A DNA stretch of 64,000 nucleotides from Pseudovibrio sp. Tun.PSC04-5.I4 (GTDB lineage: Bacteria > Pseudomonadota > Alphaproteobacteria > Rhizobiales > Stappiaceae), in assembly GCF_900104145.1 (NCBI RefSeq), contig NZ_FNLB01000006.1:207001-271000 (forward strand). Direction: 5' to 3'. The first letter of the stretch is position 1; each line of letters opens with the position of its first letter. The notes beneath the pieces were generated by a model, which saw nothing but the letters and a program-made list of their open reading frames with translations, was not told where the DNA came from and did no database searches. The translations under genes were made by a program, and so were the position numbers. Positions 16,791 to 26,306 of the stretch are shown here, piece after piece.

Positions 16791-17450
16791 TTATGGAGGA
16801 GTTTCGGCGTAGAGTTATGCTGCCAGTTTCAGTTTTGTGGCGGGCGTGATGCCACCGATGACCATGTTGGGCCGTTCATTTTTGTATGCCAAGAGCCAAT
16901 TGGTTGCTTGCGTCTAGACTTGATCAATCGTTTCAAAGCAATTCTGATCCAGCCATTCTTGCCGAACAGTCCTGTTATAGTGCTCGATATATGCGTTCTG
17001 AGCTGGTTTGCCTGGTTGAATATGCAGGATCTTGAGGCCGAGGTTTGAAGCCCAGGACAGTAAAGTTTCGCTGATGTTTTCAGGGTCATTATCGACACGG
17101 AACGTCTCAGGCATCCCGCGCCATTCTATCACCTGTTTCAAAGTACGTACGACCCGCAGTGCCGGGAGTCAAAAATCTACTTCAATAGCCAGTTCCTTAC
17201 GGCGAGACAGCCTTAGTTCTTTTTCTAAGAGTTTCTTCTAAAAATTTGTTTTGTAAGCTGAGCTCTGCGTACATCTTCCTGAAGCGGCGCAGCCCATCCT
17301 CCGCCTGCTTTTTCGACTGGATCATAGGTGCTTCAAGGCTACCATACTTCGAGCGTCACCTATAAATGAAGTCGCGCTCATGCCATGTTCACGGTACAGT
17401 TGAGCAACTGGAATGTCGCTTTCGCCCTACTTCAATATTGCCATAACCCA
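16790..17450 (-). mobile_element. Degenerate IS3-family element (ISb, second copy)
   Basis: Leftward remnant. Near 17200-17450 are traces of OrfA (GESDIPVAQLYREHGMSATSF, then RRFRKMYAELSLQNKFL-like sequence in shifted frames). At 16914-17141 lies an OrfB fragment (TFRVDNDPENISETLLSWAS, LKILHIQPGKPAQNAYIEHYN, RQEWLDQNCFETIDQV). The right end near 16780-16810 has TCCTCCATAAATGGAGGG. The central catalytic part is deleted, so it is inactive. It is the same element as the fragment at 4100-4530. Confidence 0.75.
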
Positions 17451-17468
17451 AGGAATAGCATCTCAGCA

Positions 17469-18377
17469 TCAAATCACTTCATGGATTTTATCGATGAACA
17501 TTTTGATAGGACCTAGTTGGGCTGCTACGTGGCGGAGGTGAATTTTTACTGGGATCTCCCAAAGAGGTTCCGTCAGCGGCAAAATCACGAGACCGGCTTC
17601 TAAGCTTCTGGGAACGATCGGGGAGGATACAAGTGTTATCGTTTCTGTGCTTTTTACAAATTCGGTAAGTGCTGCAATTGCGTTTGTGCGCATGGAGATT
17701 GTTGGAGGATTTAGACCATGCAGAGCGAAGAATTGAGTAGCGTGATAAACGAAGGTGTCATCCTCATAAAAGCCGGCCCACTCTGCTGCTTGCAATTGCT
17801 TTAGTGATACAGTTTTATGGCTAGCAAGAGAGTGGGATGGGTCTGCCATCGCGACCATCGGGATATTTGTTAGAAAATAACTGAGGAATTCTGGGGAGGC
17901 CAATGGCTCAATTGGACCCGCCGCCAAGAGCAAGTCTAGCTTTCCTGTCTCAAATTTCTCGGCCAGCTGGTCTGCGACCCCTGCAACCAGATCTATTGTC
18001 AAGTTGGGGAATTTTTTTTTGATGTGAACCAGAACCGGGGGAATGAAAGTACTGGCCCAAGCAAGACCTGCTCCAATGCGCAAAGTTCCACTGTGACCAC
18101 GCACCTGTTCTTCGATTTCTTGAGCGGCGTAGATCGCGCTCTGTCTTAGGTTGCATGCATATCTGTAGTAGATTTTTCCGGCGCTCGTTGGCACAACGCC
18201 TTTCACCGATCGGTTAAAAAGTGGCGTCCCAAGTTCGTCCTCCAGTTGCTGCAATCCCATGGAAACAGCGGGCTGCGTCAAACCTATCGTTACTGCGGCG
18301 TCGCGAATATTTCCCGTCTCATAGATTGCAAGAAATTGACTAGTTCGCCGATTTAAAAACGATTTCTCTGCTTTCAT
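17469..18377 (-). CDS. LysR-family transcriptional regulator
   Basis: 302 residues. The N-terminal winged HTH (FLAIYETGNIRDAAVTIGLTQPAVS then QQLEDELGTPLFNR) is canonical, followed by the effector domain LRIGAGLAWASTFIPPVLVHI. The ATG is at 18377, 86 bp from the start of the divergent sulfatase gene. By the usual LysR arrangement it should control the sulfatase-Tct operon, responding to a substrate or product of that pathway. The short AT-rich spacer 18378-18463 contains ATAAA/TTTAT elements that could hold its binding site. The co-inducer is unknown. Confidence 0.92.
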   Translation of the reverse strand: MKAEKSFLNRRTSQFLAIYETGNIRDAAVTIGLTQPAVSMGLQQLEDELGTPLFNRSVKGVVPTSAGKIYYRYACNLRQSAIYAAQEIEEQVRGHSGTLRIGAGLAWASTFIPPVLVHIKKKFPNLTIDLVAGVADQLAEKFETGKLDLLLAAGPIEPLASPEFLSYFLTNIPMVAMADPSHSLASHKTVSLKQLQAAEWAGFYEDDTFVYHATQFFALHGLNPPTISMRTNAIAALTEFVKSTETITLVSSPIVPRSLEAGLVILPLTEPLWEIPVKIHLRHVAAQLGPIKMFIDKIHEVI

Positions 18378-18463
18378 TGATAAATTTTCTTTATAAAAAG
18401 ACCAAAAAAACTAATTTTACTTTATCTATGCAGTGCATCATGGTCAAACGCATAGGAGGAGCT

Positions 18464-19981
18464 ATGCGAACAGTTTTTGTACTTTTTGACAGTTTGAACC
18501 GGACCGCCATGGGATGTTATGGCTCTGAGGCCGTAAAGACTCCGAATTTCGATCGCTTTGCGGCCCGCGCTCAGACTTTTGATAATCACTACGTTGGTTC
18601 TCTGCCTTGTATGCCCGCACGAAGAGACCTTCATACTGGTCGGCTGAATTTTACTCACCGCAGTTGGGGTCCTCTTGAGCCTTACGACAAATCCTTTGCC
18701 CAAATTCTTAAGCAAAACGGTACTTACACGCATCTAATCAGTGATCACTTCCATTATTTTGAAGACGGTGGCAGCGGGTTCCATACGCGTTTCAGCAGCT
18801 TCGACTTTATCCGTGGACAAGAATACGACCCGTGGGTGGCGATGGTTCAACCACCAATTGACCGGTTCAAAGAGATTTATTCCGAAAAACATTATAAAAT
18901 GACGCCGGAAGATAAGCACTTCCAAGCACTGGTGAACCGCGAAGAATTGCAAGAAGAAGAGCAATTCCCGACAGCGAAGTGTTTTGCATCAGCCTTTGAT
19001 TTTCTTGACAAAAACAAGGTCGCTGATGATTGGATGCTTATGCTTGAATGTTTCGATCCGCATGAGCCATTCCATGTTCCTCCCCGCTTTCGTGAGGCCT
19101 ATGAGTCCGGGTATAATGGCAAAATCCTGGACTGGCCACACTATGAACGCGTGAGTGAGAGCGAAAGCGAGATGCGCGAAATTCGTGCCAATTACGCCGC
19201 TCTTGTAGCCATGTGTGATGAGTATTTCGGCAAACTGCTAGATTATTTCGACGAACACGATATGTGGAAAGACACAGCACTTATTCTCACTACCGATCAT
19301 GGATTCTTATTGAGTGAGCATGAATGGTGGGGCAAATGCCGGATGCCCTATTATGAGGAAATCTCCCACATTCCTTTGATAATTCACGATCCGCGCTTCC
19401 CAGAGGCGGGTGGCAGACGCACGAACGCTCTGACGCAGAGCATTGATGTCATGCCAACGATTATGGGTTTGCATGGTATTGAACCGCCAGCAGAAGTGCT
19501 TGCATCAGATTTGGCGGCGGTGATGAAAGACCCGAACTATCAGCTGCGAGAAGTAGCTGTTTTTGGAATTTTTGGAGGCCCTATTGGTATCGCCGATGGT
19601 ACCTACGCCACCTATTATTATCCGCCTGACATCTTCGCAGAAGGCCTCCGAGAATACACATTGGCGCCAGCTCATATGACCGATTTCTTTACACCTAAAG
19701 AGTTGAGAACGGCGGAACTGTCACCGGGCTTTAATTTCACCCAAGGGATACCGCTCTTAAGCATTGCTGCGCAATCTGACGCAAAACGGGTGCCTATGAA
19801 TGACGGTATTGGCTTCGATGACATCGGCACACGCTTATATAACGTTGTGTCTGATCCAAAACAGAAGGCGCCGTTTGTAGATGAGAAAATTTCACAGTTC
19901 CTTATGGATGGTGCGCTGAAGATTTTGCAGCAGCATGATACGCCAGCGGAGGTTTATGGCTGGTACGGGCTACTAAAATAA
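18464..19981 (+). CDS. Sulfatase, formylglycine (Cys) type
   Basis: 505 residues from the ATG at 18464, which has AGGAGG upstream. The start VFVLFDSLNRTAMGCYG supplies the N-terminal metal site (DS near residue 9). The maturation/catalytic signature is C49-M-P-A-R53 in SLPCMPARRDLHTGR, so the catalytic residue is a Cys converted to formylglycine. LTTDHGFLLSEHEWWGK gives the second Asp-His metal site. No signal peptide is seen, so cytoplasmic hydrolysis of an imported sulfate ester is likely. It begins an operon with tctCBA; a sulfate permease and a sulfatase maturase lie downstream. The closest family types are alkyl/choline-sulfatase-like or sugar sulfatases; the substrate is not readable from the sequence. 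Confidence 0.9.
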   Translation: MRTVFVLFDSLNRTAMGCYGSEAVKTPNFDRFAARAQTFDNHYVGSLPCMPARRDLHTGRLNFTHRSWGPLEPYDKSFAQILKQNGTYTHLISDHFHYFEDGGSGFHTRFSSFDFIRGQEYDPWVAMVQPPIDRFKEIYSEKHYKMTPEDKHFQALVNREELQEEEQFPTAKCFASAFDFLDKNKVADDWMLMLECFDPHEPFHVPPRFREAYESGYNGKILDWPHYERVSESESEMREIRANYAALVAMCDEYFGKLLDYFDEHDMWKDTALILTTDHGFLLSEHEWWGKCRMPYYEEISHIPLIIHDPRFPEAGGRRTNALTQSIDVMPTIMGLHGIEPPAEVLASDLAAVMKDPNYQLREVAVFGIFGGPIGIADGTYATYYYPPDIFAEGLREYTLAPAHMTDFFTPKELRTAELSPGFNFTQGIPLLSIAAQSDAKRVPMNDGIGFDDIGTRLYNVVSDPKQKAPFVDEKISQFLMDGALKILQQHDTPAEVYGWYGLLK

Positions 19982-20002
19982 TTGTCAAGTTGGGAGATGA
20001 CT

Positions 20003-20998
20003 ATGAAACTAAGTATGAAATTACTTGCAGTTGCAGCACTGGGAGCTGCTGCATTTTCAAGCCCTGCAAATGCAGAATTTCCAGAGCGGAATATAGAGAG
20101 CATTTATCCATGGGGCCCAGGGGCAACGATGGCTGTGAGCCAGATGATAGCTGATGCTATGGGAGAGCAATTAGGGACCAATATTTCGGTCGTTTCAACA
20201 CCTGGTGCTGCAGGGACTAAAGCTTTTAAGACTGCGATGCAGAAACCAGCTGACGGTTACACCATCTTTGATGGCTATGTTGCTCCGCTTGTTCTGCAAC
20301 CTCTTTTGGGGAACGCTGACTGGACCTATGCTGACTTCACTCCGCTTTGGTCTGCAACCTCAAACGCATTTGCAATTGTTGTGCGCAAGGACGAAGATCG
20401 GTTTAATACTTTCCCTGAGTTTGTTGCATATATGAAAAAGAATCCGGGCAAACTACGGTACACCACTGGGCCAACCAAAACTTTGCCGCACATGGTCCTC
20501 GCCAAGGTCATGCAGATGTCGAATGTAGTTGGGAAGCCTATTCCTTACCGCGAAATGCAAGATGGCGTGAAGGATTTGCGCGGTGGGGTGCTCGATTTCC
20601 TGACCGCAAACCCTGGTTTCTACCGTACCAATAAAGATCACCTGAAAGTTCTTGCTGTCTTGTCAGAGCTTGATGATGCTTCCAGCGTTTATGACGGGGC
20701 GCCGCGCGTTACCGACTACGGTATTGATATGGGTATCAGCGGTTTATCACCAATGGGGTGGAACTGGTGGTTGGTCCGTAAAGACACACCTGCACCGATT
20801 GTGAAAAAGCTTCGCGATGCAATGGGCGCGGCTCTTGCAACCCCGGAACTGCGTGAGAAAAGCCTCAATGTCGGCTTCGTTCCGCTTGGTTATTCACCAG
20901 AACAATATAGCGAAATTGTTGGCCCAGTAGCAGCTCAACTGCAAAGCGGTATCGACGCTATTGCTTGGGAAGAAGAGCAATTAAAAGCGCTGAGATAG
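20003..20998 (+). CDS. tctC: Tripartite tricarboxylate transporter (TTT) substrate-binding protein
   Basis: 331 residues from the ATG at 20003 (GGGAG upstream). A signal peptide (MKLLAVAALGAAAFSSPANA) is followed by the TctC/Bug fold: NIESIYPWGPGATMAVSQMI, VVSTPGAAGTKAFKTAMQKP, ADGYTIFDGY, then LRYTTGPTKTLPHMVLAKVM and the C-terminal WWLVRKDTPAPIVKKLRDAM. It is the periplasmic receptor delivering an organic anion to TctAB. Placed 22 bp after the sulfatase gene, it may bind the sulfated substrate or a related carboxylate. Confidence 0.9.
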   Translation: MKLSMKLLAVAALGAAAFSSPANAEFPERNIESIYPWGPGATMAVSQMIADAMGEQLGTNISVVSTPGAAGTKAFKTAMQKPADGYTIFDGYVAPLVLQPLLGNADWTYADFTPLWSATSNAFAIVVRKDEDRFNTFPEFVAYMKKNPGKLRYTTGPTKTLPHMVLAKVMQMSNVVGKPIPYREMQDGVKDLRGGVLDFLTANPGFYRTNKDHLKVLAVLSELDDASSVYDGAPRVTDYGIDMGISGLSPMGWNWWLVRKDTPAPIVKKLRDAMGAALATPELREKSLNVGFVPLGYSPEQYSEIVGPVAAQLQSGIDAIAWEEEQLKALR

Positions 20999-21017
20999 AA
21001 TAGGGAGGGCTAGTAAA

Positions 21018-21512
21018 ATGGATAATGAATTCAAAAAAAGTAAGCGACTCGACGTGATACTAGCCCTTTCATTTCTGCTACCGGTTGCACTGGTTTACTA
21101 CCAGATCGCAACGTCCCTTACCGAACAAGGGGCAGCGTTCGGGGATGCGATGACTAACGCTGCTATGTTTCCAAAACTTATCGCCACTGTGCTTGGTTTT
21201 CTTGCCGTGATCCAGCTGGTTATAAGCATACGCCAACCATCCACCGAACCGGCGTTTATCTTGAACAGAGCACTTTGGAATAGCTTGGTTGTTGTTGTTT
21301 TTCTGACAGCATACCTCACAGCCTTGCCGTTGCTTGGCTATCATATCATGACACCTATTTTGTGCCTGTCGATGCTTGTTCTCCTTGGCGTGTCTGTCAT
21401 ACCCGCGATATTTATCGGTCTGGGATTATCTTTGCTGGTTGCTTTGTTTTTCGAAGTCGCTTTGAACGTTGTCTTGCCAACCGGCCTCTTCGGGCTGGCC
21501 TTGCCGTTTTGA
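21018..21512 (+). CDS. tctB: TTT transporter small membrane subunit
   Basis: 164 residues with four predicted membrane segments (LDVILALSFLLPVALVYYQI, LIATVLGFLAVIQLVI, LVVVVFLTAYLTALPLLGY and a long C-terminal hydrophobic run). This matches TctB size and layout. It starts 19 bp after tctC and ends 7 bp before tctA, so the genes are co-transcribed. The start has GGGAGGGC upstream. Confidence 0.85.
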   Translation: MDNEFKKSKRLDVILALSFLLPVALVYYQIATSLTEQGAAFGDAMTNAAMFPKLIATVLGFLAVIQLVISIRQPSTEPAFILNRALWNSLVVVVFLTAYLTALPLLGYHIMTPILCLSMLVLLGVSVIPAIFIGLGLSLLVALFFEVALNVVLPTGLFGLALPF

Positions 21513-21519
21513 GGTCATC

Positions 21520-23009
21520 ATGGAACTAATTTTAGCGGGCTCAGGCCTATTCTTCACACCCACGGCAATTGCTCTGACTGCATTTGGTTGCTTCCTGGGA
21601 ATTATCGTTGGTGTCCTGCCCGGGTTGGGGCCTCTTATGGGGATAGTCCTGTTGCTCCCCGTGGCATTTCATCTGCCGCAAGCAGCTGCAATGGGTCTCT
21701 TAATCGCTATTTATGTCGGTGGGTCGTGCGGAGGATCAATCTCTGCGATTATACTGCGAATTCCCGGAACGCCACTAGCTGCTGCAACACTGCTCGATGG
21801 CTACCCAATGGCTCAAAATGGGCGAGCGCAAGACGCAATCGGAATTGCGGTAACAGCGTCTTCACTTGGGGGGCTTATCGGCGGTATGGTTCTAATCTTT
21901 TTCTCGCCCATTCTTGCCGAGTTTGCCTTGAATTTTAGCCCACCTGAAATCTTTGGTATGACTTTGCTTGGGCTCATCTCAATCATTGTTGTTGCTCAAG
22001 AAAGCCCCATTAAGGGCTTGATGGCAGGTGCCTTTGGCCTCTTGATTTCAACAATAGGCACCGATGAATTCACGAATGCATATCGCTTCACATTTGACTC
22101 CTATAATCTTTACAATGGCTTCCACATTGTTGCGATGGTCGTTGGTCTTTTTGCTATCTCTGAAGTTTTTTCCAAGTTCAGAGCGGAAATTACTTGGCCA
22201 AGCCAACGATCGACAAGATCAAAGCGCCGTTTTCGTCAGTGAAGTTGATCACAAAACACCTTCCAAATCTGTTCCGATCTGCAATCTTAGGAACTTTTTT
22301 TGGTGCTCTTCCGGGTGCAGGTGGGGTTATTAGCTCCTTTACCTCCTATGCTGTTGCAAAAGCGCGAGCAAAACCCACTGAGAATTATGGTGAAGGTGAA
22401 GAAGGCGGCGTTGTTGCAACAGAGGCTGCTAATAATGCTTGTTGCGGCGGTGCGCTGATCCCAACACTTTCATTGGGTATCCCCGGTGATGGTGCAACGG
22501 CTGTGCTGATGGGGGCTTTGTTCTTGCTCGGGTTCTATCCGGGGCCAGAGCTTTTTGAATTTCACAAGGATGTTGCTGGCGGGATTTTTATTGCTTTCAT
22601 TGCTGCAAACGTTTTCCTCTTGATTTTCGGCATAGTTCTTACGCCGCTCTTTGTCTCCGTTTTAAAGTTTGCTAAAGCCTATCTGATACCGGCAGTTCTC
22701 CTGCTTTCGATTATTGGAACCTTTGCGATACAATCTTCACTTTTCGATCTTTGGGTAATGTTCCTCTTTGGAATCCTTGGCTATTTCCTGCGCCGCGGTG
22801 GATATCCGCTAGCACCGATCATCATTGGGGCTATCCTTGGACCAATCTGCGAATCTAACTTCCGTCGATCCCTGCTGATTTCAGATAGTGGTTATGAGAT
22901 CTTTATTTCACGGCCCATCAGTGCTGTGATCCTTGGAATAGTAGCCGTAATGCTGATGTACCTTATCTTCGCTTCAATAAAGCGACACCGCCGACCAAGT
23001 GCAACATAA
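21520..23009 (+). pseudogene. tctA: TTT transporter large membrane subunit, frameshifted
   Basis: The ATG at 21520 begins a typical TctA (GVLPGLGPLMGIVLLLPVAF, GGSCGGSISAIILRIPGTP, LLDGYPMAQNGRAQDAIGIA). Near 22190, after FSKFRAEI, the coding signal changes frame: the first frame ends at 22242 with a basic tail, while the other frame continues AKPTIDKIKAPFSSVKLITK, LPGAGGVISSFTSYAVAKAR and ALIPTLSLGIPGDGATAVLM to 23009. The shift corresponds to one missing base. Both halves are otherwise intact and well conserved, so the lesion is recent or a sequencing error. Confidence 0.85.
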
Positions 23010-24450
23010 CGCTTTGCTTGCAACAGGTTGAAGGCGATCAGTCATACTTGCAATTTCAACTGGAAAAGCTATCCGCTAAGCCGCTTTCTGTGACTAGGAA
23101 TCCAAAATTTATTTCACGATTTCTGGTCGCAAGCTGCCCTCAATCCATACCAAAATTGCGAGATTCCTCTGCCCCATTCTTAAGGCATATCCCCAAGTCG
23201 TGCACAGCGATCGTGATCCTAATCAATTGATTCCAAGGGACAATAATAATGAGTGCGTCATCCCTTCGGGGAATTAGAGAGCGTGTTGAAGGCCTCCCAC
23301 AGGTTTTGTTTCCGTTTCTGGTGTGGTGGCCTCAAGTTAATCGGGAGACGCTGCGTAGTGATGTTATTGCCGCAATTACTGGGGCAACGATTGTTTTGCC
23401 GCAGGGGATAGCGTTCGCCGCCATTGCCGGTCTGCCGGCGCAATACGGCCTTTACACCGCAATGATCACGCCGATAGCTGCAGCATTATTTGGCTCGTCG
23501 ATGTATCTGGTCTCAGGACCAACAACAGCCATCTCTGCGCTGTTATTGGCAGCGCTTGCAGGGAAATACACGCCCGGTAGTGAAGCCTATGTCTCCGCAG
23601 CTCTTGCACTGACTTTGATGGTTGGCCTGATCCAGTTCGGCTTTGGCCTTGCCCGGCTTGGCCGCCTAGTCAGCTTTGTTTCGCATTCGGTCATGATTGG
23701 TTTTACCGCCGGTGCAGCCATCTTAATTGGCCTAAGTCAGGTACGGCATGCTTTGGGGATCTCTTTACCCAGACCCGAGCACCTTTTTGAGTTTGTACTG
23801 GGGGTCGTTGACGCCATCCCGCAGATACACGGACTATCGCTTATAATAGCTGCGGTTACCCTAATCACTGCGGTTATCGTGCGCATCTACCGACCGAAAT
23901 GGCCCAACTACGTTCTGGCGCTCGTAGTTGGCGGTGGTCTGTCCTTCCTGCTGGACGGTGCTGGTAATGGAGTGAAGGGCGTTGGAATTATACCCTCCGT
24001 TTTTCCAGAGATCTCGCTTCCCACTAACCCCGGCGCAACCTTTAAAGATCTTTCTCAGTCGGCGCTGGCGATTGCCATCATCGGACTTTTGGAAGCTGTT
24101 TCCATCGCCAAGGCATTATCACTTAAGGGCAATACACCGCTTGATAGCAACCAAGAGATTGTTGGTCAGGGGCTCTCCAACATTTTCGGCAGTTTCTTTT
24201 CCGCCTATGTTGGTTCTGGCTCTTTTACCCGCTCCGGTTTGAACTATGAAGCAGGGGCCAAAACACCGTTAGCTGCGATTATGTCTTCGATCATCTTGCT
24301 GATGATCTTGTTCCTGGTGGCGCCGCTGTTTGCCTACTTGCCGATCCCTGCCATGGCCGGTGCTATTATTTTGGTTGCGTACAAACTAATTGATTTCAAA
24401 ACGTTTCGGCATCTGATTATCAGCAGTAAGTCTGAGACCATGATTGCGCG

Positions 24451-25514
24451 GATTCAACTCGCCAGTGCAACTTTACCTACGGTATGTGATGTGAGGCAGC
24501 GATGCCCATGTGTCTCTCACCGTCTAATGTAAAGGAACACGAATGCGATCCTATCACCGCCTCACTGAGGGTCAGCGTAACCAAGTTTACGCCTTGAAGA
24601 AAGCCGGTTTGACCCAACGAACCATTGCGGACCAGATCGGTGTTGATAAATCGACGATTTGCCGGGAGCTTCAGCGCAACAAAGGTCTTCGCGGATATCG
24701 TCCAAAGCAGGCCCATCGCCTGGCTTGTTTACGGCAGTCACAAATTCCGCGCACCCGTATTTTGGATAGGATGTGGACTGGGATTGAAAAGATGATCCGC
24801 GAAGACTGGAGCCCTGAGCAGATCAGTGGTCACCTGAAAGATAATGATGAGCCAAGCGTCAGCCCCGAGTGGATTTACCAGCGTATCTATGCTGATAAGC
24901 GCAGAGGTGGCGATCTTCACAGCCGCCTGAGGTGTCAAAAGAAACGGCGCAAGCGCTACGGCAGCATCGAGCGGCGTGGCCAGATCAAGAATAGGGTGTC
25001 CATTGAGAAACGCCCTGAAATTGTCGATCTGCGCAGCCGTATCGGAGATTGGGAAGCCGATACCGTGATCGGCAAACAGGGGCACTCAGTCCTTGTTACG
25101 CTTGTTGAGCGAAAGACACGCTTTAGCGTTGCCATCAAGGCCGCAAATAAAACAGCACGGGCTGTCACGGATGTGATTTGTGCTAACCTGAAACCCTACC
25201 AGGACCGGGTTCTCACCTTGACTTACGACAATGGCAGAGAATTTGCCTACCATGAAGAGATCGCTCGCGAACTGACAGCCGAGGGGTTCTTCGCTCACCC
25301 CTATCACTCCTGGGAGCGGGGCCTCAACGAAAACACCAATGGTCTGATCCGGCAATATATCCCAAAAGGAAAAGACATCGATGATCTGAACGATGCAGAG
25401 GTTGCCCAGATTATGGAGAAGATAAATAGTAGGCCCAGAAAATGCCTTGGCTTTAAAACGCCAAATCAGCTATTCCTTGGCCTTCACCATGCTGTTGCAC
25501 TGGCGAGTTGAATC
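24451..25514 (+). mobile_element. Intact IS30-family insertion sequence inside the SulP gene
   Basis: The element is 1064 bp long. Its ends are perfect inverted repeats of at least 21 bp: the left end begins GATTCAACTCGCCAGTGCAA (24451 onward) and the right end is its reverse complement, finishing at 25514. The CG dinucleotides at 24449-24450 and 25515-25516 form a 2-bp target duplication, as expected for IS30. It carries one full transposase gene and no lesion, unlike the older IS3 remnants in the window, so this is the youngest insertion here. Confidence 0.9.
24543..25511 (+). CDS. IS30-family transposase
   Basis: 322 residues, normal for IS30. The N-terminal HTH (LTEGQRNQVYALKKAGLTQR, then IGVDKSTICRELQRN) is followed by the DDE catalytic domain: first Asp in IGDWEADTVIG, second in LTYDNGREFA, and Glu in GLNENTNGLIRQYIPKG. 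The RPRKCLGFKTPNQLF C-terminus is typical. AAGGA precedes the ATG. The stop codon overlaps the right inverted repeat. All catalytic residues are present, so it should be active. Confidence 0.95.
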   Translation: MRSYHRLTEGQRNQVYALKKAGLTQRTIADQIGVDKSTICRELQRNKGLRGYRPKQAHRLACLRQSQIPRTRILDRMWTGIEKMIREDWSPEQISGHLKDNDEPSVSPEWIYQRIYADKRRGGDLHSRLRCQKKRRKRYGSIERRGQIKNRVSIEKRPEIVDLRSRIGDWEADTVIGKQGHSVLVTLVERKTRFSVAIKAANKTARAVTDVICANLKPYQDRVLTLTYDNGREFAYHEEIARELTAEGFFAHPYHSWERGLNENTNGLIRQYIPKGKDIDDLNDAEVAQIMEKINSRPRKCLGFKTPNQLFLGLHHAVALAS

Positions 25515-26306
25515 CGCGTTGTCTTTGTGACTTTTTTTGCCACGTTACTTATCGGGCTAGAGTTTGCTGTCTACACTGGTGTTCTAGTTAGTCTTGCGGT
25601 GTTCCTCAATGGCACAATGCAGACAGATCTACCGCTGAATGCTCCGAACCCTAAAATTCCCAATCATGGCTTTACCAATGTGAGCGAGGGCGTACCGGAG
25701 TGCCCGCAGCTCGTGTTCGGCCGTATTGATGGGCCGGTTTATTTTGGCTCGGTTGATACATTGCGTAAGGAACTAATTAAGATTTTGGCGGAGCGGTCGA
25801 CGCAAAAGGCCTTTGTTTTGAAAATCTCTGGAGTCGGTCGTGTAGATTATGCGGGTGCTGAGCTGCTTATTGAAGAAGCGGAACGGCGCTTAAATCACGG
25901 TGGGAGGCTCTATTTGGTGGGTCGGTACAAGCCTTTGTATAAGGTGTTGAAACAATATCAGGTGGTTGATCAAATCGGTGAGGAAAACTTTTTCTCTTAC
26001 CGGTCTGAGGCGATCAGTAACATTGTACCCAAGCTAGATCAGACCGTCTGCCGTACATGTTCAAAGCGGATCTTCCGTGAGTGTATGCAAGGTCCAAACG
26101 AAGGTCTCACGAGCACACCAAGTTGAGCGAATATCGGATGTGTGAAGCCGTCGTTGAAAGTAAAATTACGCTGCATTAGATGTTAACGCGGATAGTAAAT
26201 GGAACATATTTCCTCCTGGGGATGATTTGTTTTCTTGCAGTCCACAGAGGCGAAGAAGTGTGGAACCACCACTGTTAGGTTCGGCAGATTATACAGAAAG
26301 AAAACA

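Larger units (their letters stand above)
23249..26126 (+). pseudogene. SulP-family anion (sulfate) permease, split by IS30
   Basis: The N-terminal half (23249-24450) has the SulP core: VIAAITGATIVLPQGIAFAA, LPAQYGLYTAMITPI, MYLVSGPTTAISALLLAALA, and SNIFGSFFSAYVGSGSFTRS. The rest resumes at 25515 with VTFFATLLIGLEFAVYTGVL and a STAS domain (VFGRIDGPVYFGSVDTLRKE ... DYAGAELLIEEAERR), ending in a Cys-rich tail (CRTCSKRIFREC). Between them lies a 1064-bp IS30 element flanked by a 2-bp CG duplication; removing it and one CG restores an open frame (ETMIA-RVVFVTFFATLLIG). Before insertion this was a complete permease of about 600 residues, probably moving sulfate released by the sulfatase. Confidence 0.88.

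Noticed and set aside
23010..23248. A 70-codon frame between tctA and the SulP gene
   Set aside because: No family similarity or ribosome site; the spacer seems to be non-coding.
24738..25355. Minus-strand frames over the IS30 transposase
   Set aside because: They are antisense shadows of a gene with all DDE residues and clear family motifs.
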